In this document: positions 8,785 through 18,409 of the stretch, one piece after another | Layout: the number at the start of each line of letters is the position of its first letter | How positions within the stretch are numbered: the first letter of the stretch is position 1 | Assembly: GCA_029202445.1 (NCBI GenBank) | Contig: CP119321.1 | Span: forward strand, 2,728,001 to 2,792,000 | Direction: 5' to 3' | Source: Candidatus Microbacterium phytovorans | GTDB lineage: Bacteria > Actinomycetota > Actinomycetes > Actinomycetales > Microbacteriaceae | DNA: 64,000 nucleotides | Program-made: the position numbers and the translations under genes | The notes under the pieces: model-generated | Database searches by the model: none | The model's input: only the letters and a program-made list of their open reading frames with translations | Told to the model about the DNA's origin: nothing

Positions 8785-8844
8785 TACCCCGCGCTCAGTG
8801 TATCCACAATCCCGCTCGCGTGGGAGAGCGGATTCCCGTCGGCC

Positions 8845-9843
8845 TCAGCCGCGGATGCTCGCGTGGTGCTCGCGGAACCAGGCGACGGTGCGCTCGAGCC
8901 CCTCGCGGAGGTCGATCTGCGGCCGCCAACCGGCATCCGCCAGTCGCGAGACGTCGAGAAGCTTCTGCGGCGTGCCGTCGGGCTTCGACGTGTCCCACTC
9001 CGTCTCGCCCTCGTACCCGACGACGTCGGCGATCGTCTCCGCGATCTCGCGGATCGTGACGTCGCTGCCGGTGCCCACGTTGACGTGCTCGGGACCGTCG
9101 TAGTGCTCCATGAGGTGCAGCAGGGCGGAGGCGAGGTCGTCGGAGTGCAGGAACTCGCGGCGCGGCGTGCCGGTGCCCCAGTTGGTCACCGACGACGCTC
9201 CGGCCGCGGCGGCCTCGTCGTAGCGGCGGATGAGAGCCGGCAGCACGTGCGACCCCAGCGGCGAGAAGTTGTCGTTGGGCCCGTAGAGGTTGGTCGGCAT
9301 GGCCGAGATCCACGGCAGGCCGTCCTGACGGCGCACCGACTGGACGTGCAGGATGCCGGCGATCTTCGCGATCGCGTACGCGTCGTTCGTGGGCTCCAGG
9401 TGACCGGTGAGGAGCGCGTCCTCGCGGATCGGCTGGGGCGCGAACTTCGGGTAGATGCACGACGACCCGAGGAAGAGCAGCCGTTCGACGCCCGCCTCAC
9501 GTGCGGCATCCATCACGTTCGTCTGGATGCGCAGGTTGTCGCTCAGGAAGTCGACGGGATACGTGCTGTTCGCGAGGATGCCGCCGACCTTCGCCGCGGC
9601 CAGCACCACGTACCGCGGCGAGGTCTCCCGGAAGAACGAGAACACCGCGTCGCGGTCCTTGAGGTCGAGCTCCGCCGACCGGCGACCGACGAGGTCGGTG
9701 AAGCCCGCGCCCTCGAGCGCGCGCCACACGGCGCTCCCGGCGAGGCCGGAGTGCCCGGCGACGTAGAACGTGGCGTCGCGGTCGAGCGGGCCCGGCGTGA
9801 ACGCCACGCCGTCGCCGGTCGCCGCGCCGGCCGCCTCGCTCAT
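8845..9843 (-). CDS. fcl: GDP-L-fucose synthase
   Basis: The 332-residue protein is a short-chain dehydrogenase of the epimerase/reductase type that converts GDP-4-keto-6-deoxymannose to GDP-L-fucose. Visible are the Rossmann glycine motif [13 protein letters not shown], the family block [25 protein letters not shown] and the catalytic YAIAK. ATG at 9841-9843 overlaps the TGA of gmd (ATGA), showing translational coupling. With gmd it supplies GDP-fucose for the surface glycan. Confidence 0.95.
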   Translation of the reverse strand: MSEAAGAATGDGVAFTPGPLDRDATFYVAGHSGLAGSAVWRALEGAGFTDLVGRRSAELDLKDRDAVFSFFRETSPRYVVLAAAKVGGILANSTYPVDFLSDNLRIQTNVMDAAREAGVERLLFLGSSCIYPKFAPQPIREDALLTGHLEPTNDAYAIAKIAGILHVQSVRRQDGLPWISAMPTNLYGPNDNFSPLGSHVLPALIRRYDEAAAAGASSVTNWGTGTPRREFLHSDDLASALLHLMEHYDGPEHVNVGTGSDVTIREIAETIADVVGYEGETEWDTSKPDGTPQKLLDVSRLADAGWRPQIDLREGLERTVAWFREHHASIRG

Positions 9844-10871
9844 GAGAGCGGCCAGCCCGCGAGCGGAACGCGGTCGATCCACGGCGTGCCGGCGTGCTCG
9901 AGCGCCTTGATGTCGGCGTCGACCATGAGACGTGCGAGGTCGAGCGGCCCGACGGTCGCCTTCCAGCCGAGCTTCTCCTCCGCCTTCGACGGGTCGCCGA
10001 TCAGGGCGTCGACCTCGGTGGGGCGCAGGTAGCGCTCGTCGAAGCGGACGTGGTCCTCCCAGTTGAGGCCGGCGTGCGAGAACGCCGTCTCGAGGAACTC
10101 GCGCACCGTGATGCCGACGCCTGTCGCGAGCACGAAGTCGTCGGGCTCGTCGACCTGCAGCATGCGCCACATGCCCTCGACGTACTCCGCCGCGTAGCCC
10201 CAGTCGCGGATCGCGTCGAGGTTTCCCATGTAGACGTGGTCCTGACGGCCCGCCTTGATCGCGGCGACGGCGCGGGTGATCTTGCGCGTCACGAACGTCT
10301 CACCGCGGCGCGGCGACTCGTGGTTGAAGAGGATGCCGTTGGTGGCGAACATGCCGTACGCCTCGCGGTAGTTCTTCGTGATCCAGAAGCTGTACAGCTT
10401 GGCCGCCGCGTAGGGCGAGCGCGGGTAGAACGGCGTCGTCTCGCTCTGCGGTGGCGGGGTCGCCCCGTAGAGCTCCGAGGACGACGCCTGGTAGAACCGC
10501 GTGTCGATGCCCGACATGCGGACGGCCTCGAGCACGCGGATCGAGCCGGTGCCGGTGGTGTCGGCAGTGTGCTCGGGCTCGTCGAACGAGACGCGCACGT
10601 GCGACTGCGCCGCGAGGTTGTAGACCTCGTCGGGGTTGATGCTGGCCAGCAGCGTCGTCAGTCGCGCACCGTCGCTCAGGTCGCCGTAGTGCAGGAACAG
10701 CTTGGCCGACGGGTCGTGCGGGTCGACGTACAGGTGGTCGATGCGCGACGTGTTGAACGTCGACGCCCGCCGGATGAGGCCGTGGACCTCGTACCCCTTG
10801 CCCAGCAGCAACTCGGCCAGATACGACCCGTCCTGCCCCGTGATGCCCGTGATGAAAGCGCGTTTGGTCAC
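9840..10871 (-). CDS. gmd: GDP-mannose 4,6-dehydratase
   Basis: The 343-residue enzyme makes GDP-4-keto-6-deoxymannose from GDP-mannose. Landmarks are [18 protein letters not shown] at the N-terminus, the SSSELYG block, and the catalytic YxxxK in [13 protein letters not shown], followed by [20 protein letters not shown]. Length is normal. It starts at ATG 10869-10871 and is followed without a gap by fcl. The 93 bp before it contain a GGGGGG tract but only a weak hairpin. Confidence 0.96.
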   Translation of the reverse strand: MTKRAFITGITGQDGSYLAELLLGKGYEVHGLIRRASTFNTSRIDHLYVDPHDPSAKLFLHYGDLSDGARLTTLLASINPDEVYNLAAQSHVRVSFDEPEHTADTTGTGSIRVLEAVRMSGIDTRFYQASSSELYGATPPPQSETTPFYPRSPYAAAKLYSFWITKNYREAYGMFATNGILFNHESPRRGETFVTRKITRAVAAIKAGRQDHVYMGNLDAIRDWGYAAEYVEGMWRMLQVDEPDDFVLATGVGITVREFLETAFSHAGLNWEDHVRFDERYLRPTEVDALIGDPSKAEEKLGWKATVGPLDLARLMVDADIKALEHAGTPWIDRVPLAGWPLS

Positions 10872-10964
10872 GTGTGACCCTCCCCTGGATTCGATCGTGC
10901 CACGGTCGGCCGCATGCGCATCCCCTAGCGCGGGCCGTCCCCGAAGCCCCCCTTGCAGGCGATA

Positions 10965-12383
10965 CTAGCGACTTTGTGAGGGTGCCCGTTCTCGCGAGGC
11001 GATGAACAGCAGGGAGGCGATGAGCATGACGAGGATGCCGGTGGCCTGCAGCAGCGACCCGCGGAGCAGGATCAGCAGGTAGAACGGGAACACCGCGCCG
11101 GCGATCTCGACGATCGGCGAGGGGTTCCCCTCGCGGAACCGGACGTCGAGGCGGCCCAGCAGGTACGCGAGGACGATCGAGCCCACTGCCACCCCGATGA
11201 ACCCGAAGCTCAGCAGCAGTTCCGCCCAGATGGGAGCGGAGAGGTTCGTGAAGCCATACTCGCGGAACTCCGCCAGCAGCACCCCCGAGCCGGTGGGCTT
11301 GTCGCGCCAGATCGACCGCGGCACCCAGAAGAACAGGATGCCGAGGAACTGCCGCGCGAAGCGGAACGGCATGGTCGCGTCGTAGAGGATCGCGTTCGAC
11401 AGCTGGCCGAAGGCGTCGTAGTCGCCGTTGCCCTCGTACTCCGCGAGGAACCCCGTGCGCTCCGTGTTGACGACGTTCATGCGGCGGAACAGGTCGGCGA
11501 TGGGGAAGACGAAGAGCAGCCCGAAAACGATGCCGAGCATCATGACCGACGTGCGCACGCGGGTGCGGTAGGCACCGAGCGGACCGAGGAAGCTGCCCCA
11601 CACGACCCCGAAGTGGTACCGGGCGCTCGAGATCGGGTTGGTGATCAGCATGGCCGCCAGCGTCGTCGACCAGGCGATCCAGCGGTGGCGCTTCCCCTCG
11701 GCGCCGCGGGAGAAGTACCACCAGCCGTGGGCCGCGATGAGGATCGGGAAGCTCGATGCCGCCGAGATCATCGCGTTGGTGGTGGGGTCGGCCCACCGTG
11801 CGTTCTCGACCAGTGAGAACTCCGCGCGGCTGGAGAACAGCACGCTGACGCCCAAGGTCCCCACGTAGTAGGCCGAGCATGCCAGGGCGACGACGGTCAG
11901 GATGCTCAGCCGCGCGCGATTGATCCCGAAGCGATCGCGTGGCGCCGCGGCCGCGTCGTCGGCGACCCGACCGGCACGGCGCTGGTGGGCCAGCGCGAAG
12001 CCCACGCCGAACGACACGATGCCCAGGACGCCCGTGGCGGCGGTGACCATGTCCAGCTGCGGATCGAGCCCGGCTGTCGTCGTCGCCATGGCGTCGGCGC
12101 GCAGCTGCACCGTGGGGGCGAGTCCGAAGAAGACGTAGGCGAAGAGCCAGAAGATGAACTCGAACATGCGGCGCTCGCCGCGCGCGACCAACACCGACAG
12201 GCGGATCGCCGCTACCCCGAGCACCCCGAACGTGACGATCCACGCGCTGCTGCGCCCGCTGTCGGGGCTCGAGAGCACCAGCACGGGGACCACGATCCCC
12301 AGCGCGACGAACGTGAGGAAGCCCAGCGCGAGCACGAGGGTGCCCTCGCGCTGCTCCGCCGTGCGCGTCTCGGTGGTCGTCAC
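10965..12383 (-). CDS. O-antigen polymerase-like membrane protein (Wzy-type)
   Basis: The 472-residue polytopic protein has about ten to twelve membrane helices and a long central extracytoplasmic loop (about residues 240-340) containing conserved-looking aromatic and arginine residues (NPISSARYHFGVVWG). This is the general architecture of Wzy polysaccharide polymerases, which share little sequence. It sits among flippase, glycosyltransferase and sugar-nucleotide genes, as wzy does. GTG at 12381-12383 overlaps the flippase stop (GTGA). The assignment rests on topology and neighbours. Confidence 0.75.
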   Translation of the reverse strand: MTTTETRTAEQREGTLVLALGFLTFVALGIVVPVLVLSSPDSGRSSAWIVTFGVLGVAAIRLSVLVARGERRMFEFIFWLFAYVFFGLAPTVQLRADAMATTTAGLDPQLDMVTAATGVLGIVSFGVGFALAHQRRAGRVADDAAAAPRDRFGINRARLSILTVVALACSAYYVGTLGVSVLFSSRAEFSLVENARWADPTTNAMISAASSFPILIAAHGWWYFSRGAEGKRHRWIAWSTTLAAMLITNPISSARYHFGVVWGSFLGPLGAYRTRVRTSVMMLGIVFGLLFVFPIADLFRRMNVVNTERTGFLAEYEGNGDYDAFGQLSNAILYDATMPFRFARQFLGILFFWVPRSIWRDKPTGSGVLLAEFREYGFTNLSAPIWAELLLSFGFIGVAVGSIVLAYLLGRLDVRFREGNPSPIVEIAGAVFPFYLLILLRGSLLQATGILVMLIASLLFIASRERAPSQSR

Positions 12384-13633
12384 GTGTCGTCGGTCTCCGT
12401 TGGCTGGTGCGGGGAATCGCCGTCGCGGCGCGCGTCGCGCCGTCGCGCCCGAGTCTCCCACACGAGGCCCACGACGACGCTCACGGCCACGGCGGCGGCG
12501 AAGCCCCACGCTGCTCCGGATGCCGCGGCCGCCACGGCCAGCGCCATCGGGAGGACGAGGGTCGCCGCCGCGAGCACCCCGCGCATCGCGGTCGAGGACG
12601 TGTGCCGGGCGGCGGCGCGGAAGTGGGCGAGGAGCGCCGTGTAGACGACCATCGCGAGCCCCTGCACCGCGTACGGCCAGCGGAGATCGGCCGCGGCATC
12701 CCATGTCTCACCGAGCACGAGGCGGCCCGCCTCGGCGGGAAGGAGGAGGACGACGGCGCTCCACACGGCGCAGATTCCGAAGAGGATGAGCGCGGTCTCT
12801 CGCAGTCGGGCCCGGTAGCGGCGCGTGCCCCGGTTGCGCACGAGATCGGGGACGACGGCGATGCGCACCGCGTTGAAGGCCGTGTTCAGCGGCGAGAACA
12901 GGAGCGACGCGCCGCGCAGCGCGGCGACCCCCGCCAACCCCAGCGGTGCCGCCAGCCCGAACCACACCACCGTGTTCGACAGGTTGAGGCTCGCGTACTC
13001 GCCGGAGAAGCGCACCGCGATGTCGCGGTTCTCGACGAGCCATCGTGCGCCGGCGACCGGGCGCGGCGTGACGCGGGCATAGGCGATGGCGACGACGAGG
13101 GCGATCACGCCGCCGCCCGTCCACGCGGCGGCGACCGCCCACGCGGGCGCCGACACCGCCACGAGCCACACCATCGCCGGCAGGGCGACGATCGCCCACA
13201 CGGCATCCGAGACCAGGGCGTGCCCCGAACGGGCGCGCGCGATGAGGATGTAGCGCACGATGTCCTGCACGAACACGAGCGGACCGGCGACCGCCAGCAC
13301 GACCCACAGCAGCGGATCGCCGCCGGACAGCAGCCCGCACACCGCGAGCGCGAGCGCCGAGACGACCCCGACGGATGCTGAGACGCCCGCCGCCGCGCCG
13401 TCGACCTCGCGGGGGCGCTCGCCGACGTTCGAGAAGCGGACGAGCAGGACCTCACCCACGAGGGCGCGCTGGAAGCCGAGGAAGAAGAGCAGCAGCACGT
13501 AGCCGAGGCTGAAGCGGCCGAACTCCGCCGTCGTCGCGACGCCGGCCACGAGGGCGACCAGCGCGAAGTTGGAGAGGCTCGAGACGATCTGATCGAGGAT
13601 CGTCACATAGCGCGAGTGGGCGAATCGTCGCAT
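12380..13633 (-). CDS. Polysaccharide flippase-like protein (MATE/MOP superfamily, Wzx-type)
   Basis: The 417-residue protein has about twelve membrane helices. It starts with the sequence MRRFAHSRYVTILDQIVSS and has the N-terminal pattern of lipopolysaccharide exporters (ALVALVAGVATTAEFGRFSLGY, similar to the conserved G-x-Y/F segment of Wzx). It would move the lipid-linked repeat unit across the membrane. ATG 13631-13633 is preferred over a far-upstream in-frame ATG that lies inside the CDP-alcohol phosphotransferase gene. It overlaps the polymerase gene by four bases. Confidence 0.78.
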   Translation of the reverse strand: MRRFAHSRYVTILDQIVSSLSNFALVALVAGVATTAEFGRFSLGYVLLLFFLGFQRALVGEVLLVRFSNVGERPREVDGAAAGVSASVGVVSALALAVCGLLSGGDPLLWVVLAVAGPLVFVQDIVRYILIARARSGHALVSDAVWAIVALPAMVWLVAVSAPAWAVAAAWTGGGVIALVVAIAYARVTPRPVAGARWLVENRDIAVRFSGEYASLNLSNTVVWFGLAAPLGLAGVAALRGASLLFSPLNTAFNAVRIAVVPDLVRNRGTRRYRARLRETALILFGICAVWSAVVLLLPAEAGRLVLGETWDAAADLRWPYAVQGLAMVVYTALLAHFRAAARHTSSTAMRGVLAAATLVLPMALAVAAAASGAAWGFAAAVAVSVVVGLVWETRARRRDARRDGDSPHQPTETDDT

Positions 13634-13646
13634 CAGCGGTGCCGCA

Positions 13647-14390
13647 TCACGCGGCGGCGGCGCGGCGTTCCCGGTCCTCCCGCCGCAGCGTCCGGTACCA
13701 CTTCGAGAGCAGCATCGTCGTCGTTCCGACCTTCGCCAGCGCCGCCAGGGCATAGACCACGACGAACACCGGCACCCAGGCGGTGAGGAGGAAGATCCAG
13801 CACGTGACGCCGTAATCGACGGGCAGCATGAGCGCGGACCGCAGCCGGGAGCCCGAGGTCACGCGCGTGCTCGGGGCGCTCGTGGTGAGTTTCTCGAAGA
13901 GGCTCCCCGAGAAGAAGGTCGCCGACGCTGCGACCACGAACACGGTGCACAGCGCGAAGGCCACCGGTGTCGGGACGGCCTCCGTGCGCAGCAGGAAGGC
14001 GAGCGTCGCGATATGCAGCAGCACGATCCGCACCCCGTCGATCACGTGGTCGAGCCACTCGCCCGACGCCGACCCGCCGCCGCGCAACCGCGCGAGCTGA
14101 CCGTCGGCGGAGTCGAAGAAGAACCCCACGACGAGGGCGACGCCCACCAGTGCGCTCCACGGTGAGCCGTCGGCCCAGACGAGCAGGTAGAGGATCCCGG
14201 CGAACGTGAAGAGCGCCCCGATGCCGGTGAGGTGGTTCGGGGTGATCCCGCGGGGAGATGCGGCCGCGATGACCCGTCCGACGGGTCGGTTGACCGCCAG
14301 CGTGTACAGCGGCACCCCGGTGCGGCGCTTCTGAGCCTCCCGCAGCAGGGTGAATCTGTCGCGGAACGTGGACGCAGCGGTGTCGGTCAT
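13647..14390 (-). CDS. CDP-alcohol phosphatidyltransferase family protein
   Basis: The 247-residue membrane enzyme carries the family signature within residues about 90-115: DSADGQLARLR, then G four residues before LDHVID, fitting DGxxARx8-9GxxxDxxxD with its two metal ions. Members move a phosphoalcohol from CDP-alcohol to an acceptor alcohol. In this locus the TagD-like enzyme could provide the CDP-alditol, so the acceptor may be a glycan or lipid-linked intermediate rather than phospholipid. The start is ATG 14388-14390, with GGGGAAAG upstream lying in the loop of a small hairpin (arms GTGCT and AGCAC, 14394-14411). Confidence 0.85.
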   Translation of the reverse strand: MTDTAASTFRDRFTLLREAQKRRTGVPLYTLAVNRPVGRVIAAASPRGITPNHLTGIGALFTFAGILYLLVWADGSPWSALVGVALVVGFFFDSADGQLARLRGGGSASGEWLDHVIDGVRIVLLHIATLAFLLRTEAVPTPVAFALCTVFVVAASATFFSGSLFEKLTTSAPSTRVTSGSRLRSALMLPVDYGVTCWIFLLTAWVPVFVVVYALAALAKVGTTTMLLSKWYRTLRREDRERRAAAA

Positions 14391-14420
14391 CTCGTGCTTT
14401 CCCCTCAGCACTCGGACCCG

Positions 14421-15581
14421 TCAGTCCGAATCGGCGGGACGTCGCTCCCCGGCGGACGCCCCACCGGCATAGTAGCCGTCGAGCAGATCGCCGATGCGCG
14501 CGATGGAGAAGCCCTCCTCGATCGCGCGCCGTCCGCGCGCAGAGAGAGCGCGGCGTGCAGACGGGTCGGCGAGCAGGCGGCCGATGGCATCCGCCAGTGC
14601 GACTGCGGCCCGTTCGGGGTCGTCGCCGGTGGCCGGCTCGGCGAACACGGCCACGGCGTCGCCGAGGCGGTCGGCGATGTGGCAGGTCTCGGAGATCACC
14701 GTCGGCGTGCCCACCGAGAGGGCCTCCAGCACCGACATCGGGAACGGTTCGCTGAAACTCGGCAGGACGTAGACGTCGGCACGCGCCATGCGGTCGCGCC
14801 CGGCACCCGGCGGCACCGATCCCTCGTAGCGCACCCGGTCGCCGGAGCCCGCCGTCGCGATCCGCTCCTGAAGCGCGGGCAGGTCGCCCTCGTCGGGGCC
14901 GACGATCACGAAATCGGCATCGACGCCCGCCCGCAGCAGCCGGTGGGCCGCGTCGGCGAACAGGAGCACGCGCTTGCGTGGCTGCAGGCGCGCGAGGAAC
15001 AGCACCTCGGGGCGCCCGTCGACGGCACGCTCGACGGCGGGCGGCACCGACACGCCGTTGGGGAGATCGAGGATGCGCACCTGCGGCTCGACGGCGCGGA
15101 GGCGTCCGGCATCCGTGTCGGTCAGCGCGAACGTGCCCGTGGCGCCGCGCAGCACGGGCCGTACCCACCGGTCGAACACGCGCGCCCGCAGGCGGGCGTC
15201 GGGCTTGACCATGCCGTGGGGCTGCAGGAACAGCCGCGGCCCGCGACCGCGACGGAACGCGTGGGCCACCGGCAGCGTCACCAGGTCGCGTGCGAGGTGG
15301 ACGTGGATGACGTCGAAGTCGTCGCGTCGCCGCTGCAGCGCGCGCCGCAGGCCCGGGGCGATCAGGCCGCTGAAGCCCGCACCGGGAACGGCTTGGCGCG
15401 CCGGGAACAGGTGCGCGACGACGCCCTCGGGTGCGAAGGCGGCGACGCCGTCCCAGCCCGCGAACACCTCGACGCGGTGTCCGCGGCGCGCGAGTTCCGA
15501 CGTCTGCTCGCTCAACACGGCCAGCGGGCCGCCGAACGCGCCGTCGGCGCTGATGTAGGTGAGGACGTGCGCGATCCTCAT
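14421..15581 (-). CDS. Glycosyltransferase family 4 (GT-B)
   Basis: The 386-residue protein has the GT-B layout: N-terminal MRIAHVLTYISADGAFGGPL (glycine-rich acceptor loop), the linker EVLFLARLQPRKRVLLF and the nucleotide-sugar binding E-x7-E region PSFSEPFPMSVLEALSVGTP. It probably adds one sugar to the lipid-linked repeat unit; donor and acceptor are unknown. ATG at 15579-15581 overlaps the stop codon of the acyltransferase gene (ATGA). Confidence 0.9.
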   Translation of the reverse strand: MRIAHVLTYISADGAFGGPLAVLSEQTSELARRGHRVEVFAGWDGVAAFAPEGVVAHLFPARQAVPGAGFSGLIAPGLRRALQRRRDDFDVIHVHLARDLVTLPVAHAFRRGRGPRLFLQPHGMVKPDARLRARVFDRWVRPVLRGATGTFALTDTDAGRLRAVEPQVRILDLPNGVSVPPAVERAVDGRPEVLFLARLQPRKRVLLFADAAHRLLRAGVDADFVIVGPDEGDLPALQERIATAGSGDRVRYEGSVPPGAGRDRMARADVYVLPSFSEPFPMSVLEALSVGTPTVISETCHIADRLGDAVAVFAEPATGDDPERAAVALADAIGRLLADPSARRALSARGRRAIEEGFSIARIGDLLDGYYAGGASAGERRPADSD

Positions 15582-16144
15582 TCGTCGCCGGTCTCGAAGC
15601 GCGTGCCGACGATGACCGGCGCGGGAGCGGAGACGATGCTGTTCTCGGGGATCGTGCCCCGCACGACGGTGAGCGGCGAGATCACGGCGGAACGCCCGAT
15701 GTGGGCACCGCCGAGCACGACGCAGCGCGACGTGAGCCACACGCCGTCCTCGATCACGATGGGGTTGGTGATGAGCCCCATGTCGGTGCGGAACGCGTGC
15801 GCTCCGGTCGTCAGGTAGGTCTCCTGCGAGATCGAGACGTCGTTGCCGACCGTGATCCGGTCACGGTTGTGGAACCACACGCCGTCGCCGATCCAGCAGC
15901 GGTCGCCGATCTCGAGGTTCCACGGCGACTTCACCCGCAGGCGAGGGCGCATGACGACGCCCGTGCCGATCTTCGCGCCGTACTTGCGCAGCGCCCAGGC
16001 GCGCAGCGACGAGCTGATCTGCAGTCGGTTGGACACCAGCAGAAGCTCCACGAGCGACCAGCTGAAGGTCACCCACTTCGATCTGCGCAGCGGTTCGGGC
16101 GCACCCGGCGCCAGCGAGAGGTCGATGACGCGCGTAGGAGACAT
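15578..16144 (-). CDS. Hexapeptide-repeat acyltransferase (WcaF/colanic-acid type)
   Basis: The 188-residue protein shows the left-handed beta-helix hexapeptide repeats (IGTGVVMRP, LEIGDRCWIGDGVWF, ITVGNDVSISQ, VVLGGAHIGRSAVI) and the histidine in TTGAHAFRTDM expected for CoA-dependent O-acetyltransferases of sugars. It probably acetylates the exopolysaccharide. ATG at 16142-16144 has AAAGGA just upstream; an ATG 27 bp further upstream is less likely. It is translationally coupled to the GT4 gene. Confidence 0.87.
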   Translation of the reverse strand: MSPTRVIDLSLAPGAPEPLRRSKWVTFSWSLVELLLVSNRLQISSSLRAWALRKYGAKIGTGVVMRPRLRVKSPWNLEIGDRCWIGDGVWFHNRDRITVGNDVSISQETYLTTGAHAFRTDMGLITNPIVIEDGVWLTSRCVVLGGAHIGRSAVISPLTVVRGTIPENSIVSAPAPVIVGTRFETGDE

Positions 16145-16228
16145 GCATCCTTTGTACAGACGGGCTCGCATCGGCGCCAGCCGAGCGGATGCCGGGAAGC
16201 CTCGATGCGATGCGCGGGCAGGCGCCGC

Positions 16229-16957
16229 TCAGCCGCCGATGCTGCGCAGCACGCGTCCGGCGATCGCCTCTTGGCCGTCCGTGCCGATGAGGCCGTCGCC
16301 GTCGACATCGTCGGCCGTGATCGCCGCCGGCGACAGCAGACTCACGTAGCGGACGCCGGACTGCGTCGAGGCCGCCTTCAGGATGCCCTCGATGGTCGTG
16401 ACCTCCGGCGGTGCCGGATTCTCGGCGGCCGGGCCCACCACGACGACCTGTGCGCCGGGGAGTCCTACCTTCAGCGCGGTGAAGACCGCGACGGCGCGCG
16501 TGCGCAGTTCGCTGCGCGACACCGACGCGTCGGCGACATCGGCGGACACGATGACGATGTCGGCGTCGGCGGCCACGGCATCCGGCACGGCGTCGAGGAT
16601 CGCGGGGCAGAAATCCTTCTCGCACGGCGTCGTGTCCGACCCGGTCGCGAAGCCGGAACCCTCGGCGGAAAGGTCGAGCAGCGTCGCGTCGAGATCGTCG
16701 GCGACGAGCTCGGGCCAGGTCTGCTCGGCGTCGTCCTGAGCCTTCGCCGACGGGTCGTCGCCGAGGAAGGCGATCGTGGTGGTCGCCGGATCGGGGTTCA
16801 CGACGCTGGGCGGCGTGACCCCGCTCCCGGCGCCTTGAGCCGATACGGACTGCACGGCGACATACGCCGCGCCGAGCGCGACGATCGCCAGTACCGCCAC
16901 CCCGCCGTATGCCCAGAGCCGGGTGCGGCCCCGAGTTGAGAACCCCGCCATGGGCAC
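16229..16957 (-). CDS. Membrane-anchored SGNH/GDSL-like protein with degenerate catalytic blocks
   Basis: The 242-residue protein has a short basic N-terminus, one membrane anchor (about residues 15-38) and an extracytoplasmic domain. The domain begins TIAFLGDDPS where SGNH hydrolases have GDS, contains strands like ADIVIVSADVAD and VVVVGPAAENP, and ends DVDGDGLIGTDGQEAIAGRVL where active enzymes have DxxHP. The nucleophile serine and catalytic histidine therefore seem absent. Two cysteines (CEKDFC) may form a disulfide. It heads the leftward glycan operon, divergent from the chain-length kinase, and might bind or modify glycan without being an esterase. The start may be the ATG at 16957 or one two codons inside. 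Confidence 0.65.
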   Translation of the reverse strand: MPMAGFSTRGRTRLWAYGGVAVLAIVALGAAYVAVQSVSAQGAGSGVTPPSVVNPDPATTTIAFLGDDPSAKAQDDAEQTWPELVADDLDATLLDLSAEGSGFATGSDTTPCEKDFCPAILDAVPDAVAADADIVIVSADVADASVSRSELRTRAVAVFTALKVGLPGAQVVVVGPAAENPAPPEVTTIEGILKAASTQSGVRYVSLLSPAAITADDVDGDGLIGTDGQEAIAGRVLRSIGG

Positions 16958-17035
16958 TATCCTGACATAGCCCGCCTGCGGCCTCCTCGACGGGGATCGA
17001 TGAGACCGAGCCGGACACGAGGGAGGGGGTGCGGG

Positions 17036-18403
17036 GTGATCCGAGCGGAGACACTCGCACTGTTGCGTTCACGCTGGCTGACGATCGTCGTTTTCGTCCT
17101 CGTCGCGATCATCGCGGCGGCGGCGTACGTGTACCTCAGCCCCCGCGAGTACAGCGCGAGCACCCGCCTCGTCGTGAGCGCCTCCACCAGCAGCAACGGC
17201 TCCGACCTCGCCCAGGGCGGCACGTTCGCCCAGCAGCAGGCGCGCAACTACGCCAACATCGCGACGAGCGATCTGGTGCTGGAGCCCGTCGTCAACGCGC
17301 TCGACCTCGACATGACGGTCGCCGCGCTCGGCCGCAAGGTGTCGGCCACCATTCCGCTCCAGACGTCGATCATCTCGATCGAAGTCACCGACTCGAGCCC
17401 CGTGCGTGCCGCGACGATCGCGAACTCCGTCACGACAAGCCTCGCCAACGCCGTCGGCAGCCTCGTGCCCGCCGACGCCGACGGCCGGGCACCCGTCAAG
17501 ACTGAGATCGTGCACCGCGCGACGGTGCCTTCTCGGCCGTCGTCGCCCAATGCGACCATCGCCCTCGGCGCGGGCGCCCTGCTCGGCCTCGTCGCCGGTG
17601 TCGCGTACGTCATCATCGCCCGCCGCGTGTCCTCGCGCGTCCGCACGGCCGCCGAGGTGCGTCGCCTCGCGCACGCGCCCGTGATCGGCACCGTGCGCGA
17701 AGACGACCCGCGCGTCCGCGGCGTCATCACCGACTCCACGAGCCGCTCGGTGCGCGCCGAGGAGTTCCGGCAGATCCGGACGAACATCAACTTCCTGCAG
17801 GCGGGCAGCGCGCACAAGGCGTTCGTCGTGACCTCGTCGGTGCCCGGCGAGGGCAAGAGCACCGTCTCCTCGAACCTCGCCGCCAGTCTCGCGTCGATGG
17901 GGCGCTCGGTGTGCCTCGTCGAGGCAGACCTCCGCAAGCCGTCACTCGCGGGCGTGCTCGACCTCGAGGGGAGCGTCGGCTTCACGACGGTGCTCTCGGG
18001 CGAGGCCACGCTCGACGACGCCCTCCAGCCGTGGGGGACGTCGGGACTGCAGGTGCTGCTCTCCGGCGAGCTGCCGCCGAACCCGAGCGAACTGCTGAGC
18101 TCCGAGGCGGCGATGGAGATCATCGCCGAACTGCACGAGCGTTTCGAGGTCGTGATCGTCGACTCGCCGCCGATCCTTCCCGTGACGGATGCCGCGATCC
18201 TCGGCAACCTCGTGGGCGGCGTCATCCTCGTGGTGGGCCTGGGTAAGGTGCGCGAACGCGAACTCGCCGGAACGGTAGAGGCGCTCGCGGTGGCGCACAC
18301 GCCGCTCCTCGGCGTCGTGACGAACTTCGCACCCGCCGCGGCGACCAACGTCTACGGCTACGGCACGCTGCCCGAGCCGCGCGCCGCGGAGACCGTGGAG
18401 TAG
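17036..18403 (+). CDS. Polysaccharide chain-length determinant fused to BY-type tyrosine kinase (Wzz-CpsD-like)
   Basis: The 455-residue protein has an N-terminal Wzz domain: a helix near residues 14-35, an extracytoplasmic region, and a second helix near 170-195. A cytoplasmic P-loop kinase follows, with Walker A PGEGKST (Lys274), Walker A' CLVEADLRKP and Walker B VVIVDSPPILPVTDA. Such proteins set polymer length and cycle through tyrosine phosphorylation. GTG at 17036-17038 is preferred because GGGAGGGGG precedes it. The C-terminal tail has only two closely placed tyrosines (NVYGYG), fewer than the usual cluster. The neighbouring phosphatase is the expected partner. Confidence 0.9.
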   Translation: MIRAETLALLRSRWLTIVVFVLVAIIAAAAYVYLSPREYSASTRLVVSASTSSNGSDLAQGGTFAQQQARNYANIATSDLVLEPVVNALDLDMTVAALGRKVSATIPLQTSIISIEVTDSSPVRAATIANSVTTSLANAVGSLVPADADGRAPVKTEIVHRATVPSRPSSPNATIALGAGALLGLVAGVAYVIIARRVSSRVRTAAEVRRLAHAPVIGTVREDDPRVRGVITDSTSRSVRAEEFRQIRTNINFLQAGSAHKAFVVTSSVPGEGKSTVSSNLAASLASMGRSVCLVEADLRKPSLAGVLDLEGSVGFTTVLSGEATLDDALQPWGTSGLQVLLSGELPPNPSELLSSEAAMEIIAELHERFEVVIVDSPPILPVTDAAILGNLVGGVILVVGLGKVRERELAGTVEALAVAHTPLLGVVTNFAPAAATNVYGYGTLPEPRAAETVE

Positions 18404-18409
18404 CCGATC

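Noticed and set aside
10930..10964. GGGGGG tract before gmd as a fourth TGGGGG-loop hairpin
   Set aside because: The loop sequence differs and only about three base pairs (AAG with CTT) can form, so it was not counted.
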